A stretch of 64,000 bases of DNA from Candidatus Thiodictyon syntrophicum (GCF_002813775.1 NZ_CP020370.1:744001-808000), one strand, 5' to 3'; counted from the stretch's first letter, positions 7,701-17,446 are shown. The notes: generated by a model not told the origin, from the sequence alone. Made by a program: numbers and translations.

Positions 7701-10088
7701 ATGGCCCTCAAGAAGTCCGCACTCTATTCCTCCCTCTGGCGCTCCTGCGACGAGCTGCGCGGCGGCATGGACGCCAGCCAATACAAGGACTACGTCCTGG
7801 TCCTGCTGTTCGTCAAATATGTCTCCGACAAGTACGCCAACGACCCCGATGCGCTGATCGAGGTCCCCTACGGCGGCGGCTTCGCCGACATGGTGATCGC
7901 AAAGGGCGACAAGGAGATCGGCGACAAGATCAACAAGATCATCGGGCGCCTCGCGGATGCCAATGACAGCTTGAAGGGCGCGATCAACGTCGCGGACTTC
8001 AACGACGAGGACAAGCTCGGCAAGGGCAAAGAGATGGTGGACCGGCTCACCAAGCTGGTGGCCATCTTCGAGGGGCTCGACTTCGGCAGCAACCGCGCCG
8101 AGGGCGACGACCTGCTGGGCGACGCCTACGAATACCTGATGCGCCACTTCGCCACCGAGTCCGGCAAGAGCAAGGGCCAGTTCTACACCCCGGCCGAGGT
8201 CTCGCGCGTCATGTCGATGGTGATCGACCTGGGCCGCGCCACCAGCGGCGCCCAGACCATCTATGACCCCACCTGTGGCTCCGGCTCGCTGCTGCTCAAG
8301 GCCTACGACGAGGCCAGGAACCGCACCGGCCTGGATCTGACCCTCTACGGCCAGGAGATGGACAACGCCACCTCCGCGCTCGCCCGCATGAACATGGTGC
8401 TGCACGACGCACCCGAGGCCGAGATCTGGCAGGCCAATTCGCTGTCCAGCCCGCACTTCAAGAACGCCGACGGCGACCTCAAGACCTTCGACTTCGTGGT
8501 CGCCAACTTCCCCTTCTCCAACAAGAACTGGACGAGCGGTCTCGACCCCGCCAACGACCCCTACGGGCGCTTCCGCTTCGGTATCCCGCCCGCCAAGAAC
8601 GGCGACTATGCCTTCCTGCTGCACATCCTGGCGAGCCTCAAGGGAAGCGGCCAGGGCGCCGTCATCCACCCCCACGGCGTGCTCTTCCGCGGCGGTGCGG
8701 AGGCCGCCATCCGCCAACGCCTCGTCCGCCAGGGCTATATCAAGGGCATCATCGGCTTGCCGACCAACCTCTTCTACGGCACCTCCATCCCCGCCTGCAT
8801 CCTGGTGGTGGACAAGGGCGGCGCGGCCGGGCGCCGCGGTATCTTCATGGTCGACGCCAGCCGCGGCTTCATCAAGGACGGCAACAAGAACCGCCTGCGC
8901 GCCCAGGACATCCACCGGATCGTCGACACCTTCACCCGCCAGGTCGAGTGCCCAGGCTATTCGCGCATGGCGCCGCTCGCCGAGATCGAGTCCAACGACT
9001 TCAACCTGAACCTGCCGCGCTATATCGACGGCAGCGACCCGGAGGACTTGCGCGACATCGAGGCCCATCTCAAGGGCGGCATCCCGAACCGCGACATCGA
9101 CGGACTGGCTGCGTACTGGCAGGTCTTCCCCGGCGTCCGCCGCGAGTTGTTCGAGGAGACCGACCGCCCCGGCTATAGTCAGCCCAAGGTCGAGGCCGGC
9201 CAGGTCAAAGCAGCCATCTTCGGCCACCCCGAGTTCAGCGCCTTCAACGCGCAGGTCACGGCACTCTTCGCCCAGTGGAAGACCGCCAACCTGCCCAGCC
9301 TCAACGGCATCCGCATCGGCGACGCACCCAAGCGGCTGATCGACGGGCTTTCGGAAAGCCTGCTGGAGACCTTCCGCGCCGCACCGCTCATTGACCCCTA
9401 CGACTGCTATCAGCACCTGCTCGACTATTGGGTCGAGACCATGCAGGACGACGCCTGGATGCTGGTCGGCGACGGCTGGCAGGCGCTCGCCGACGGCAAG
9501 CCCAACACCGACCTGATCCCGCCCGACCTGATCATCACCCGCTATTTCGCCGCCGATGCCGCCGCCATCGCGCGGCTCGAAGCCGAGCGCGACGCGGTCG
9601 GCCGCGAGCTGGAGGAGATGGACGAGGAGCACGGCGGCGAGGATGGACTGTTGGCGGAGGCCAAGAACGACAAGGGCAAGCTCACCCGCGCGAGCGTCAA
9701 GGCGCGGCTGGCCGAGATCAGGCCCGACCGCGACGCCGCCCCCGAGCGCCGGATGCTGGCCGCCTATAATGCGCTGATCGAGAAGGAAGCCGCCGCCGGC
9801 AAGAAGGTCAAGGAGGCCCAGAAGGCGCTCGACGCCAAGGTGGTCGCCCGTTATCGTCAACTCACGCAGGACGAGATCAAGACCCTGGTGGTCGAAGACA
9901 AATGGCTCGCCGCCCTGGCCCTGGCCGTCCAGGGCGAGTTGGACCGCGTCAGCCAGGCCCTGACCTGGCGCATCCGGCAACTGGCCGAGCGTTATGCCGC
10001 ACCGCTGTCGAGGTTGATCGAAGAGGTGGACACACTCGCTGCCCGGGTGGACGAGCATCTGAAGACGATGGGGTTCGCTTGGACGTGA
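7701..10088 (+). CDS. hsdM: Type I restriction-modification DNA methylase subunit
   Basis: 795 residues. The N-terminal HsdM helical domain begins at about residue 8 (SSLWRSCDELRGGMDASQYKDYVL). The N6-adenine methylase domain follows with DPTCGSGSLLL at about residue 189 and the catalytic motif IV as NFPFSNK at about residue 268. Phe is in second place where most Type I methylases have Pro (NPPF). The C-terminal 300 residues form a long, charged, probably coiled-coil extension. It would methylate the DNA site chosen by HsdS. The partner hsdS downstream is broken and no hsdR is seen, so modification may no longer occur. Confidence 0.93.
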   Translation: MALKKSALYSSLWRSCDELRGGMDASQYKDYVLVLLFVKYVSDKYANDPDALIEVPYGGGFADMVIAKGDKEIGDKINKIIGRLADANDSLKGAINVADFNDEDKLGKGKEMVDRLTKLVAIFEGLDFGSNRAEGDDLLGDAYEYLMRHFATESGKSKGQFYTPAEVSRVMSMVIDLGRATSGAQTIYDPTCGSGSLLLKAYDEARNRTGLDLTLYGQEMDNATSALARMNMVLHDAPEAEIWQANSLSSPHFKNADGDLKTFDFVVANFPFSNKNWTSGLDPANDPYGRFRFGIPPAKNGDYAFLLHILASLKGSGQGAVIHPHGVLFRGGAEAAIRQRLVRQGYIKGIIGLPTNLFYGTSIPACILVVDKGGAAGRRGIFMVDASRGFIKDGNKNRLRAQDIHRIVDTFTRQVECPGYSRMAPLAEIESNDFNLNLPRYIDGSDPEDLRDIEAHLKGGIPNRDIDGLAAYWQVFPGVRRELFEETDRPGYSQPKVEAGQVKAAIFGHPEFSAFNAQVTALFAQWKTANLPSLNGIRIGDAPKRLIDGLSESLLETFRAAPLIDPYDCYQHLLDYWVETMQDDAWMLVGDGWQALADGKPNTDLIPPDLIITRYFAADAAAIARLEAERDAVGRELEEMDEEHGGEDGLLAEAKNDKGKLTRASVKARLAEIRPDRDAAPERRMLAAYNALIEKEAAAGKKVKEAQKALDAKVVARYRQLTQDEIKTLVVEDKWLAALALAVQGELDRVSQALTWRIRQLAERYAAPLSRLIEEVDTLAARVDEHLKTMGFAWT

Positions 10089-10100
10089 CTAGTTGTCGGT

Positions 10101-10160
10101 GCCTTATTAAAGTATCCTGAGCTTTTTTTAACAGCGCCGAGCCTTATTAAAGGATTCTGT
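10101..10160 (+). promoter_or_regulatory. Direct repeat upstream of the Fic gene, possible operator
   Basis: GCCTTATTAAAGTATCCTG at 10101-10119 and GCCTTATTAAAGGATTCTG at 10141-10159 match at 17 of 19 bases and start exactly 40 bp apart. The second copy includes an AAAGGA ribosome-site-like run and ends 4 bp before the Fic ATG. Binding here would block translation or transcription of fic. Inference only. Confidence 0.45.
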
Positions 10161-10163
10161 GCC

Positions 10164-11327
10164 ATGCACCGTGACAGCAACGGGCACTATGCCGCCAGTC
10201 TCGCCGGGGGCGAGGCCGTGCGCGCCTTCGTTCCCGCTCCTCTACCCCCGGTGCCGCCGCTCGACCTGAGCGGCAGTCGCCAAGCGGACCTGGAGCGGGC
10301 CACCCTGGCATTGGGTCGCCTCGACAGCATCGGCCTGCTGCTGCCCGACCCACACCGTTTCCTATACGCCTATGTACGCAGGGAGGCGGTGCTGTCCTCC
10401 CAGATCGAGGGAACCCAGTCATCACTGTCCGATCTGCTGCTCTTTGAACTCGAGGAACAACCCGGGGTCCCCTTCGACGACGTGGTGGAGGTCTCCAACT
10501 ATGTTGCCGCTTTGGAACACGGCATGGCGCGCCTGCGCGAGGGCCTCCCGCTCTGCAATCGGCTCCTGCGCGAGATGCATGCCCGCCTCATGGCGCGGGG
10601 ACGGGGCAGTGACCAGGCCCCCGGCGAGTTTCGCCGCACCCAGAACTGGATCGGCGGCACCAGACCAGGTAACGCCCGCTTCGTCCCACCGCCGACCCAA
10701 GAGGTGGAGCCCTGTATGGGCGCGCTGGAGGCGTTCATCCACGACGCGTCCGCTGCGCTTCCCGTGATCCTCAAGGCGGCCCTGGCGCATGTCCAGTTCG
10801 AGACCATCCACCCCTTTCTCGACGGCAACGGCCGCCTCGGGCGACTGCTGATCGCCATGGTGCTGCATGAGGGCGGGGCACTCACCCAGCCTTTGCTTTA
10901 TCTTAGCCTCTATTTCAAGCAGCACCGTCAGGTCTATTACGACCTGCTGGACCGCGTGCGGACCGACGGCGACTGGGAGGCCTGGATCGACTTCTTTCTG
11001 GAGGGCGTGGAGCAAACCGCCAACAGCGCCGTGCAGACCGCCCGCCGGCTGGTTGATCTGTTCCAGCAGGACACCCGGCGCGTCCAGGCCGGCGGGCGCG
11101 GTGCGGCCAATACCCTGCGCGTGCTCGACGCACTGCGGCAGCGGCCACTGTGCAACCTGGCCCACGTCAGCTCAAGCGCCGGGATCAGCTTCCCGACCGC
11201 ATCCAGGGCCATGCTGGCACTGGTCGAGTTGGGTATCGCCCGCGAACTGACCGGCCAACGGCGCAACCGGGTGTTCGTCTACGATGCCTATCTGGGGATA
11301 CTCAACGAAGGGGGGGAGGCACTGTGA
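10164..11327 (+). CDS. Fic-domain protein (AMPylator-like) in the RM locus
   Basis: 387 residues. The Fic active-site motif IHPFLDGNGRLGRLL lies near residue 215 and is complete (HPFxDGNGRxGR). An N-terminal helix carries SSQIEG near residue 79, matching the (S/T)xxxE(G/N) inhibitory motif of class II Fic proteins. A C-terminal winged-helix-like segment (NLAHVSSSAGISFPTASRAMLALVELGI) suggests DNA binding. Such Fic proteins are common passengers between hsdM and hsdS. The next frame starts with a GTG overlapping its stop codon. Function as toxin, regulator or effector not determinable. Confidence 0.92.
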   Translation: MHRDSNGHYAASLAGGEAVRAFVPAPLPPVPPLDLSGSRQADLERATLALGRLDSIGLLLPDPHRFLYAYVRREAVLSSQIEGTQSSLSDLLLFELEEQPGVPFDDVVEVSNYVAALEHGMARLREGLPLCNRLLREMHARLMARGRGSDQAPGEFRRTQNWIGGTRPGNARFVPPPTQEVEPCMGALEAFIHDASAALPVILKAALAHVQFETIHPFLDGNGRLGRLLIAMVLHEGGALTQPLLYLSLYFKQHRQVYYDLLDRVRTDGDWEAWIDFFLEGVEQTANSAVQTARRLVDLFQQDTRRVQAGGRGAANTLRVLDALRQRPLCNLAHVSSSAGISFPTASRAMLALVELGIARELTGQRRNRVFVYDAYLGILNEGGEAL

Positions 11328-11662
11328 CACGGGACCAAAACCGAACAACCGTCCATGGCTATCGCGCCCTGCTGGACCAGATCTCGCAGACCTACACCCA
11401 GGGCCGCGTCCACGCGATGCAGGCCGTCTCTCGTTCCCACGCTCCGCGTGGGAATGCAGCCTTGGCCGCTCCTGCGGCCCGAATCCGTATGCGACGCTGG
11501 CGCGTCGCCACTTGCTCCCACGCTGGAGCGTGGGAGCCAGAGAACGGCTACCGCGAACTGCTGGGGCAGCAAGCACGGACCTGCACCCCAATAGGTGCGA
11601 CGCTGTCGCACCTATTGGGGTGTCCGGCACTGCCGCAGCTGTTGCGGGAGTCGCGGCAATGA
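11324..11662 (+). pseudogene. DUF1016 (PDDEXK nuclease-like) remnant invaded by palindromes
   Basis: The first 35 codons (GTG start overlapping the Fic stop) read HGYRALLDQISQTYTQGR and then VHAMQAV. This resembles the N-terminal helix region of DUF1016 proteins, which often sit beside hsdS. The rest of the gene is missing. In its place are a GTTCCCACGCTCCGCGTGG repeat (11433), the perfect palindrome at 11514-11537 and a 15-bp-arm hairpin at 11586-11620. A weak second GYRELL-like stretch near 11545 may be a second DUF1016 trace. The frame closes at TGA 11660-11662, overlapping the hsdS ATG. Confidence 0.5.
11433..11620. repeat. Cluster of three short palindromes
   Basis: 11433-11454 is GTTCCCACGCTCCGCGTGG plus three bases and is followed by a CCGCTCCTGCGGCC stem. 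11514-11537 is a perfect palindrome starting GCTCCCACGCTGG. 11586-11620 has perfect 15-bp arms (CCCCAATAGGTGCGA) around a 5-base loop. The first type recurs at 48003-48054. No T-run follows the last hairpin, so it is not a typical terminator. Confidence 0.75.
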
Positions 11663-12773
11663 GCGCAGAACTGAGTTAGGGGTATAAACAGACTGAGGGT
11701 GGACTGATTCCAGATGACAGTTGGCAGGAATTAGCTCTCGGTACCTTTCTGACTTTGCAGCGCGGATTTGATCTTCCGCAGCGCCTGCGAAAACCAGGCA
11801 ATATTCCAATCATTACATCATCGGGGATTGGTGGGACTCACTCTGAACCGATGGTTACGGTCCCGGGGGTGATCACCGGTCGATATGGAACGATTGGCGA
11901 TGTCTCCTTTGTCAACGAAGACTTCTGGCCCCTAAATACAACTCTTTACGTCAGAGACTTTCATGGAAATGACCCTGTCTACGCTTCATATTTGCTCAAG
12001 ACTATTGACTTCAACTCTCATAGTGGCAAAAGCGGGGTTCCCGGCGTCAATCGCAATGATCTCCATCAGCTTTTGGTCAGGCGCCCCCCTCTAAACGAAC
12101 AACGGCTATTGCCGCCGCGCTCTCGGACGTGGATGCCCTGCTCGCCAAGCTCGATGCGCTCATCGCCAAGAAGCGCGACATCAAACAGGCCGCCATGCAG
12201 CAACTCCTTACCGGCCGGACCCGCCTGCCGGGGTTTAGCGAAGCATGGGAGGCAAAGCGGTTGGGTGACATGCTGAAGGTGCGTCACGGCAAGAGCCAGC
12301 ACGGTGTTGCTGTCGTTGATGGCGCCTACCCAATTCTTGCAAGTGGCGGCGAAATTGGCCGGACTAATATATACCTCTACGATAGGCCGTCGGTCCTGAT
12401 TGGTCGAAAAGGAACTATCGACAAACCTCAATACCAGGACAAACCTTTCTGGACAGTGGATACACTGTTCTACACTGAGCTATCGAATAGCACAGATCCA
12501 AAGTTTATCTACTTCAAGTTCGTGATGATCGACTGGCGTTCCTATAACGAGGCATCTGGCGTGCCGAGCTTGAATGCGTCGACGATCGAGAGCATTGAAA
12601 TCTTCGCTCCGAGTCACGCCGAACAAACCGCCATCGCCACCATCCTCTCCGACATGGACGCCGAGATCGCCGCACTCGAAGCCCGCCGCGACAAGACCCG
12701 CGACCTCAAGCAGGGCATGATGCAGGAACTGCTGACCGGGAGGATTCGCCTCGTCGGCACCGTCATCAACTAA
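11659..12773 (+). pseudogene. hsdS: Type I RM specificity subunit, disrupted
   Basis: The ATG at 11659 starts MSAELS, then TAG at 11677-11679 interrupts, and the same frame continues GYKQTEGGLIPDDSW, the usual HsdS opening. The first target-recognition domain runs to LLVRRPPLNEQ, where a one-base loss in an A-run at about 12101-12103 (expected EQTAIAAALSDVDALLAKL) shifts the frame. The second half reads through the central conserved helices, a second recognition domain and the C-terminal repeat EQTAIATILSDMDAEIAAL. Recognition domains are less GC-rich than the helices, as usual for hsdS. Either a true pseudogene or partly sequencing error at the A-run. Confidence 0.8.
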
Positions 12774-12799
12774 CCGACTACCTCCCAGGAGCCTCCCCG

Positions 12800-14225
12800 A
12801 TGAGCCTGCTGCGCCGTAATCTCCGTCAGGTCTGGGACCAATTGCGCGCGAAGAAGCTGCAGATGCCGCAGTTCCTGGAGTCGGTACAGATCCGTAAGCT
12901 ACGCGGGATCGAGAGCCTGCAGATCACCTTCGGATATCCCGTTACCGTCATCGCCGGCCCCAATGGCTGCGGGAAATCGACCGTGCTCTTCGCCTGCGCC
13001 TGCGCCTATGACGTATCGGACAGTCGTGATTACACCCCGGCCGTGCTCTTTCCCAACCTCAAGGCCCCGGCGATTTCGGATCATCTCGGCGACGCATCGT
13101 TCGAGTATTTTTTGTCGCTGACGGCAGCCGGGTAGGCATGACCTGGCGGCGGGGTAAGTCGTGGACCAAGAATTTCATGGGGCGCAAGGCCGCGCACCAG
13201 CCAAAACGGGCGTTATATTTGCGCACCCTAGCCAACCTGACCAGCCCCTCGGAAGTCCGTAGCATCCTGCAGATCGGATCCAAACAATTCGAGCAGTCGG
13301 ACCTGGATGCCGATCTGATCGCCTTTGCCCACCGCGTCTTGCCTTTCAAGTATCGGGGCCTGAAGCTGTTGCAACTGAAGGGCAAGGATCTGCTGTTCGC
13401 GGACCGCGAAGACGCGACCGCGACCTATTCGGAATTTCATATGTCCGCCGGAGAGCGGGCCTTGTTGCGTATCTCCAAGGACATCTCCCGTCTGAAGGAC
13501 GCGTTTATCCTGATCGATGAGATCGAGGCCGGTCTGCACCCCTACATCCAGCAACAAGTCATGCTCGAGTTGCAGCGGTTGGCCCTGCGCAACAACCTGC
13601 AAATCATCGTCACTTCCCACAGCCCGGTAGTGCTGGAGAGCGTCCCGGTCGAGGGCCGCATCTTTTTGGAGCGTACCCCGACGGATGTCACCGTCCAACC
13701 GCCATATCGGGATATCTTTCAGCGCGCCTTCTACGGGCAATCGCAAGACAAGCTGTCGATCCTGTGTGAGGACTCCATTGCCGAGGGACTCATTCTCGGC
13801 GTGCTGGATACCTTGAACGTCAAGCTGAACCTCAATCCTGACGATGTTGTAGTCGGGCGCGACACGGGCAAGGACCAATTCCCCCAGCACGTCGAAAAGC
13901 TCGGCAAGTTCCAGATGCTCGATGCCTTTGTCCTGGTGCTCGACGGCGATGCCCGGCAGATCGAGCCCGCCATCCAGCAAGCCGCCGAGCGATTCAACCA
14001 GTCTGCCGCACCCCTGTTTCTACCGGGTATCCAGCCTCCCGAAGAGTGGATCTATGCGGCACTGGAGAAGCAGCCAGCCCTTTATTCATCCCTGCTTGCC
14101 GCCCCGAGCCTTGAGCAGCAGTTGAAGAACCCGCCAGCACCATTGCCGATGACGCGGGGGGCTACTCGGTCGAAACCGAGGCCACCAGGCTTATCGAACT
14201 GGCGAAGCACCAGAGTGACTACTGA
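12800..14225 (+). pseudogene. OLD-family ATPase/TOPRIM nuclease, frameshifted twice
   Basis: The N-terminal part (12800-13135) has the Walker A loop GPNGCGKST. A one-base loss in a T6 run near 13107-13112 breaks the frame; restoring it gives EYFFVADGSRVGMTW. The second part has the ABC signature SAGERALL, Walker B FILIDEIEAGLHP, the H-switch TSHSPVVL, then a TOPRIM-like domain with LCEDSIAEG (Glu) and VLVLDGDA (DxD). A second one-base loss in a C-run at about 14131 hides the real C-terminus ATRLIELAKHQSDY, which ends at TGA 14223-14225. Without these two indels it would be a single protein of about 474 residues. Both indels are in homopolymers, so sequencing error is possible. Confidence 0.75.
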
Positions 14226-14943
14226 GACGCAGCACCTGCGGATCTCCGGCGTTGAGGTCGAAGTGGTGCGCAAGGACATCAAGAACCTCCACCTGGGCGT
14301 CTATCCGCCGCTCGGGCGGGTGCGCGTGGCCGTGCCGCTGGTGCTCGGGGACGAGGCGGTACGGCTCGCGGTGATCGACAAGTTGGGATGGATCAAACGG
14401 CAGCGGGCAAAGTTCGCCGAACAGCCCCGGCAGTCCCGACGTGAGATGGTAAGCGGCGAGAGCCATTGGTTCCTGGGCCGGCGCTATCGACTGCGGGTCC
14501 GGGAACAAGAGGGGCCGCCCAGGGTGGCGGTGTGCGGGATTGGCGCCATCGATCTCGTCGTGCGCCCCGGCACCGATGCCGCGCAGCGCGAGGCCATCCT
14601 GTCGCGCTGGCACCGCGAGCAACTCAAGGGGCTGATCCCGCCGCTGCTCGCAAAGTGGCAAGCGGCGCTGGGGGTGCAGGTGGCCGACTGGGGCATCAAG
14701 CGGATGAAGACCCGCTGGGGGAGTTGCAACCCGGCTGCGCGTCGCGTCTGGTTCAATCTGGAGCTGGCCAAGAAGCCGGTCCAGTGCCTGGAGTACATCG
14801 TCGCCCATGAGCTGACGCACCTGCTGGAGCGACATCACGACGAACGGTTCACGGCACTGCTGGACGCCCACATGCCGCAATGGCCGCAGTATCGGGACAT
14901 GCTCAACAGCCTGCCGCTGGCGCATGAGGAATGGGGGTATTGA
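14215..14943 (+). CDS. YgjP/SprT-like M48-type metallopeptidase
   Basis: About 242 residues from GTG at 14215 (VTTETQHLRISGVEVEV), overlapping the end of the OLD-like gene by 11 bp. Because of the upstream frameshift the same frame reads on from the OLD-like gene, making an artificial fusion. The zinc motif HELTHLLERHH carries HExxH, and RWGSCN is the conserved family stretch before it. YgjP-type proteins are frequent neighbours of Type I RM genes, usually right after hsdR. Role unproven; a protease acting on RM subunits or stalled proteins is conceivable. Confidence 0.88.
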   Translation: MTTETQHLRISGVEVEVVRKDIKNLHLGVYPPLGRVRVAVPLVLGDEAVRLAVIDKLGWIKRQRAKFAEQPRQSRREMVSGESHWFLGRRYRLRVREQEGPPRVAVCGIGAIDLVVRPGTDAAQREAILSRWHREQLKGLIPPLLAKWQAALGVQVADWGIKRMKTRWGSCNPAARRVWFNLELAKKPVQCLEYIVAHELTHLLERHHDERFTALLDAHMPQWPQYRDMLNSLPLAHEEWGY

Positions 14944-15156
14944 TGCTGACTCCGATCCCGTCGGCGCAGTGGCGGACTTGCCCGGCGGACCTGCCGACGG
15001 CAACGAAGAACCCCGCGGACCGGTCACTGGGCTACTGATGATCGACCCGACGAAAGCAATATGCCTCGCACACAGATTGTTCGGTCGCAATTCCGCCCCA
15101 GATCAGAAAGGACACGGAACGGTAACCGTCAGAAATTACGTAACCGATTGAAGTAT

Positions 15157-15232
<76 letters not shown>

Positions 15233-15271
15233 GCACCGGACGCGACAGTATAGGGGATGCGGCCCTCTGCC

Positions 15272-16402
15272 TCAACGGCCGGACCTCAGGCTCGATGCCC
15301 CGGCGCCGCCGTCGGATAGCCGCGGGGCATCCAGGGCGTAGGGGGCGGGATCGGTGACGGGGTCGCGGCCGAGCAGGAGGTCGGCGACCAGGCGGGCGGA
15401 GGCGGGGCCGGTGACGATGCCGTTCCTGTAGTGTCCGGCGTTGACATAGAGCCCGGCGGTGCCCGGGACCGGGGCGATGTACGGGATGCCGCCCGGCGCG
15501 CCGGGGCGCAGCCCCGCCCAGTGGGCCTCGATCGGTGTGTGCGCGAGGTGGGGATAGAGTTCGACGGCGGCGCGCTGAAGCGACTCCCGGCCCTGTGCGG
15601 TGGCCTCCTTGACGAAGCCGGTCTGCTCCAGGGTGCTGCCGACCAGGACGCGGCCGTCCCGGCGCGGGATGACGTAGTGCTCCCGCCACAGGGTGGTGTA
15701 GTTGATCTGGCCGGGGCGGCCCTTGAACAGGAGCATCTGCCCGCGCACCGGCGCGATGTCCGGCCGCTGACCGAGTGGGTCCAGGAGGCGGGCGGTCCAG
15801 GCGCCGGTGCAGACCACGACCTGGTCGGCCTGGATCAGGCCCCGGCTGGTGCGCACACCCGCAACGCGCCCGTCCGCGGCCAGGATCGCGTGGACCTCTT
15901 CCTGCTCGCGCAGCGCGATGCGTCCCTCCAGCGCCCGGCGGGCGGCCTTGACGAGGCGTGGGTTGCGCACGTTGCCGACGGCGGGCAACAGCATGGCGGT
16001 CGGCGGCCGGACGGCCAGTTCGGGCGCCGCTTCGTGGAGTTGGACGCTGTCGATGAGTTGGACCTCGGTGCCGTGCGTCGCGGCCCAGGCCAGCGCCGGC
16101 TCCAACTCCTGCGGGTCCAGGATCAGCAGGCCGTTGGCGGTCAGTTCAGGGTCGATACCGGTCTCTGCGGTCAGGTCGGCGCAGAGTTTGGGATAGAGCC
16201 GCTGGCTCCAGCGGGCGAGTGCGGTGACGCTGTCCGGGTAGCGCCAGGGGTAGAGCGGGGAGACGATGCCGCCGCCGGCCCAGGACGACTCGCGGCCGGT
16301 CTCGCCCAGCTCGACCAGGGTGACCGCGGCACCGCCCTGGACCAGTTCGCGGGCGGTCAGGAGCCCGATGATGCCGCCGCCGATGACCAGGATGTCGCTC
16401 AT
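15272..16402 (-). CDS. thiO: Glycine oxidase ThiO-like FAD-dependent oxidoreductase
   Basis: 376 residues. The FAD-binding loop VIGGGIIGLLTARELVQGG is at the N-terminus, GRESSWAGGGIVSPLYPWRYP is typical of ThiO, and GHYRNGIVTGPASARLVADLL is the C-terminal FAD-contact region. ThiO oxidises glycine to the imine used for the thiazole ring of thiamine. No other thiamine genes are adjacent and no TPP riboswitch is visible upstream. A related D-amino-acid oxidase role is possible. Confidence 0.9.
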   Translation of the reverse strand: MSDILVIGGGIIGLLTARELVQGGAAVTLVELGETGRESSWAGGGIVSPLYPWRYPDSVTALARWSQRLYPKLCADLTAETGIDPELTANGLLILDPQELEPALAWAATHGTEVQLIDSVQLHEAAPELAVRPPTAMLLPAVGNVRNPRLVKAARRALEGRIALREQEEVHAILAADGRVAGVRTSRGLIQADQVVVCTGAWTARLLDPLGQRPDIAPVRGQMLLFKGRPGQINYTTLWREHYVIPRRDGRVLVGSTLEQTGFVKEATAQGRESLQRAAVELYPHLAHTPIEAHWAGLRPGAPGGIPYIAPVPGTAGLYVNAGHYRNGIVTGPASARLVADLLLGRDPVTDPAPYALDAPRLSDGGAGASSLRSGR

Positions 16403-16495
16403 GGTCGGACCTCTTGCTGTGCAAACCAGTGGGTCGGGCGCCCGCGGGCGGATCTCGGCCGCGACGCAAGGTCGGGGCCGTTGCGCCTGGCGGTG

Positions 16496-17446
16496 CTAGG
16501 CCGCTGCCGCACCGTCGCCCGTCAACTCCCGGGGCAGGGGGAAGACCACCTGCTCGCGGATGCCGGACTGCTCCTGCACGGTCGCGGCGCCCCAGTCCCG
16601 CAGCCGGGCGATGACCTGCTCCACCAGGACCTCGGGGGCGGAGGCGCCCGCCGTCAGGCCCACCCGCGGGGCCTGGGCCAACCAGTCGCGCTGGATATCC
16701 TCGGGTCCGTCGATGAGATACGCCGTGCAGCCCTGCTTCTGCGCCAGTTCCCGCAACCGGTTGGAGTTGGAACTGTTGGTGGAGCCGACCACCAGCAGCA
16801 GGTCGCAGCGCTCGGCCAGTTCGCGCACCGCGTCCTGGCGGTTCTGGGTCGCGTAGCAGATGTCGCTGCGCTTGGGGCCTTGGATGGCGGGGAAGCGTGC
16901 GCGCAGGGCCGCGATGATCGCCGCGGCGTCGTCGACCGAGAGGGTGGTCTGGGTCACATAGGCCACGCGTTGCGGGTCCCGGACCCTCAGCGCGGCGCAG
17001 TCGTCCGCCGTCTCGACCAGGTGCATCCGGCCCTCCCCGCCCTGGCATTGGCCCAGGGTGCCCTCGACCTCCGGGTGGCCGCGGTGCCCGATCAGGACCA
17101 CGTCGAGCCCCGCGCCGCAGTGACGGGCGACTTCCAGGTGGACCTTGGTCACCAGCGGGCAGGTGGCGTCGAAGAGCCGGAAGCCGCGCCGCTGCGCCTC
17201 GTCGCGGACCTCCTGTGCGACTCCATGGGCGCTGAAGATCAGGGTGGCCCCGGCGGGGACCTGGTCCAGGTCCTCAATGAAGACGGCGCCGCGCTGCTTG
17301 AGCCCCTCGACCACGAAGCGATTGTGCACGACCTCATGGCGGACATAGATGGGGGCACCGTAGAGGTCGAGTACACGCTCGACGATCGCGATGGCGCGGT
17401 CGACACCGGCACAGAAGCCGCGGGGATTGGCGAGGAGTATGTCCAT
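16496..17446 (-). CDS. ispH: 4-hydroxy-3-methylbut-2-enyl diphosphate reductase
   Basis: 316 residues starting [15 protein letters not shown]. An in-frame ATG 7 codons upstream also exists. The three cluster-ligating cysteines are present in [23 protein letters not shown] and [10 protein letters not shown]. It performs the last step of the MEP isoprenoid pathway, giving IPP and DMAPP. It lies 93 bp upstream of thiO, same strand. Confidence 0.96.
   Translation of the reverse strand: MDILLANPRGFCAGVDRAIAIVERVLDLYGAPIYVRHEVVHNRFVVEGLKQRGAVFIEDLDQVPAGATLIFSAHGVAQEVRDEAQRRGFRLFDATCPLVTKVHLEVARHCGAGLDVVLIGHRGHPEVEGTLGQCQGGEGRMHLVETADDCAALRVRDPQRVAYVTQTTLSVDDAAAIIAALRARFPAIQGPKRSDICYATQNRQDAVRELAERCDLLLVVGSTNSSNSNRLRELAQKQGCTAYLIDGPEDIQRDWLAQAPRVGLTAGASAPEVLVEQVIARLRDWGAATVQEQSGIREQVVFPLPRELTGDGAAAA

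Noticed and set aside
7497-10058. 853-codon open frame on the minus strand opposite hsdM
   Set aside because: It is the GC-rich antisense shadow of hsdM: no family resemblance, valine/glycine/leucine-rich, no ribosome site.
11586-11620. Perfect hairpin as a rho-independent terminator
   Set aside because: No T-run follows and it lies between genes with overlapping starts and stops; it is better seen as a dispersed palindrome.
16403-16495. TPP riboswitch before thiO
   Set aside because: The short ispH-thiO gap shows none of the conserved thi-box sequences.
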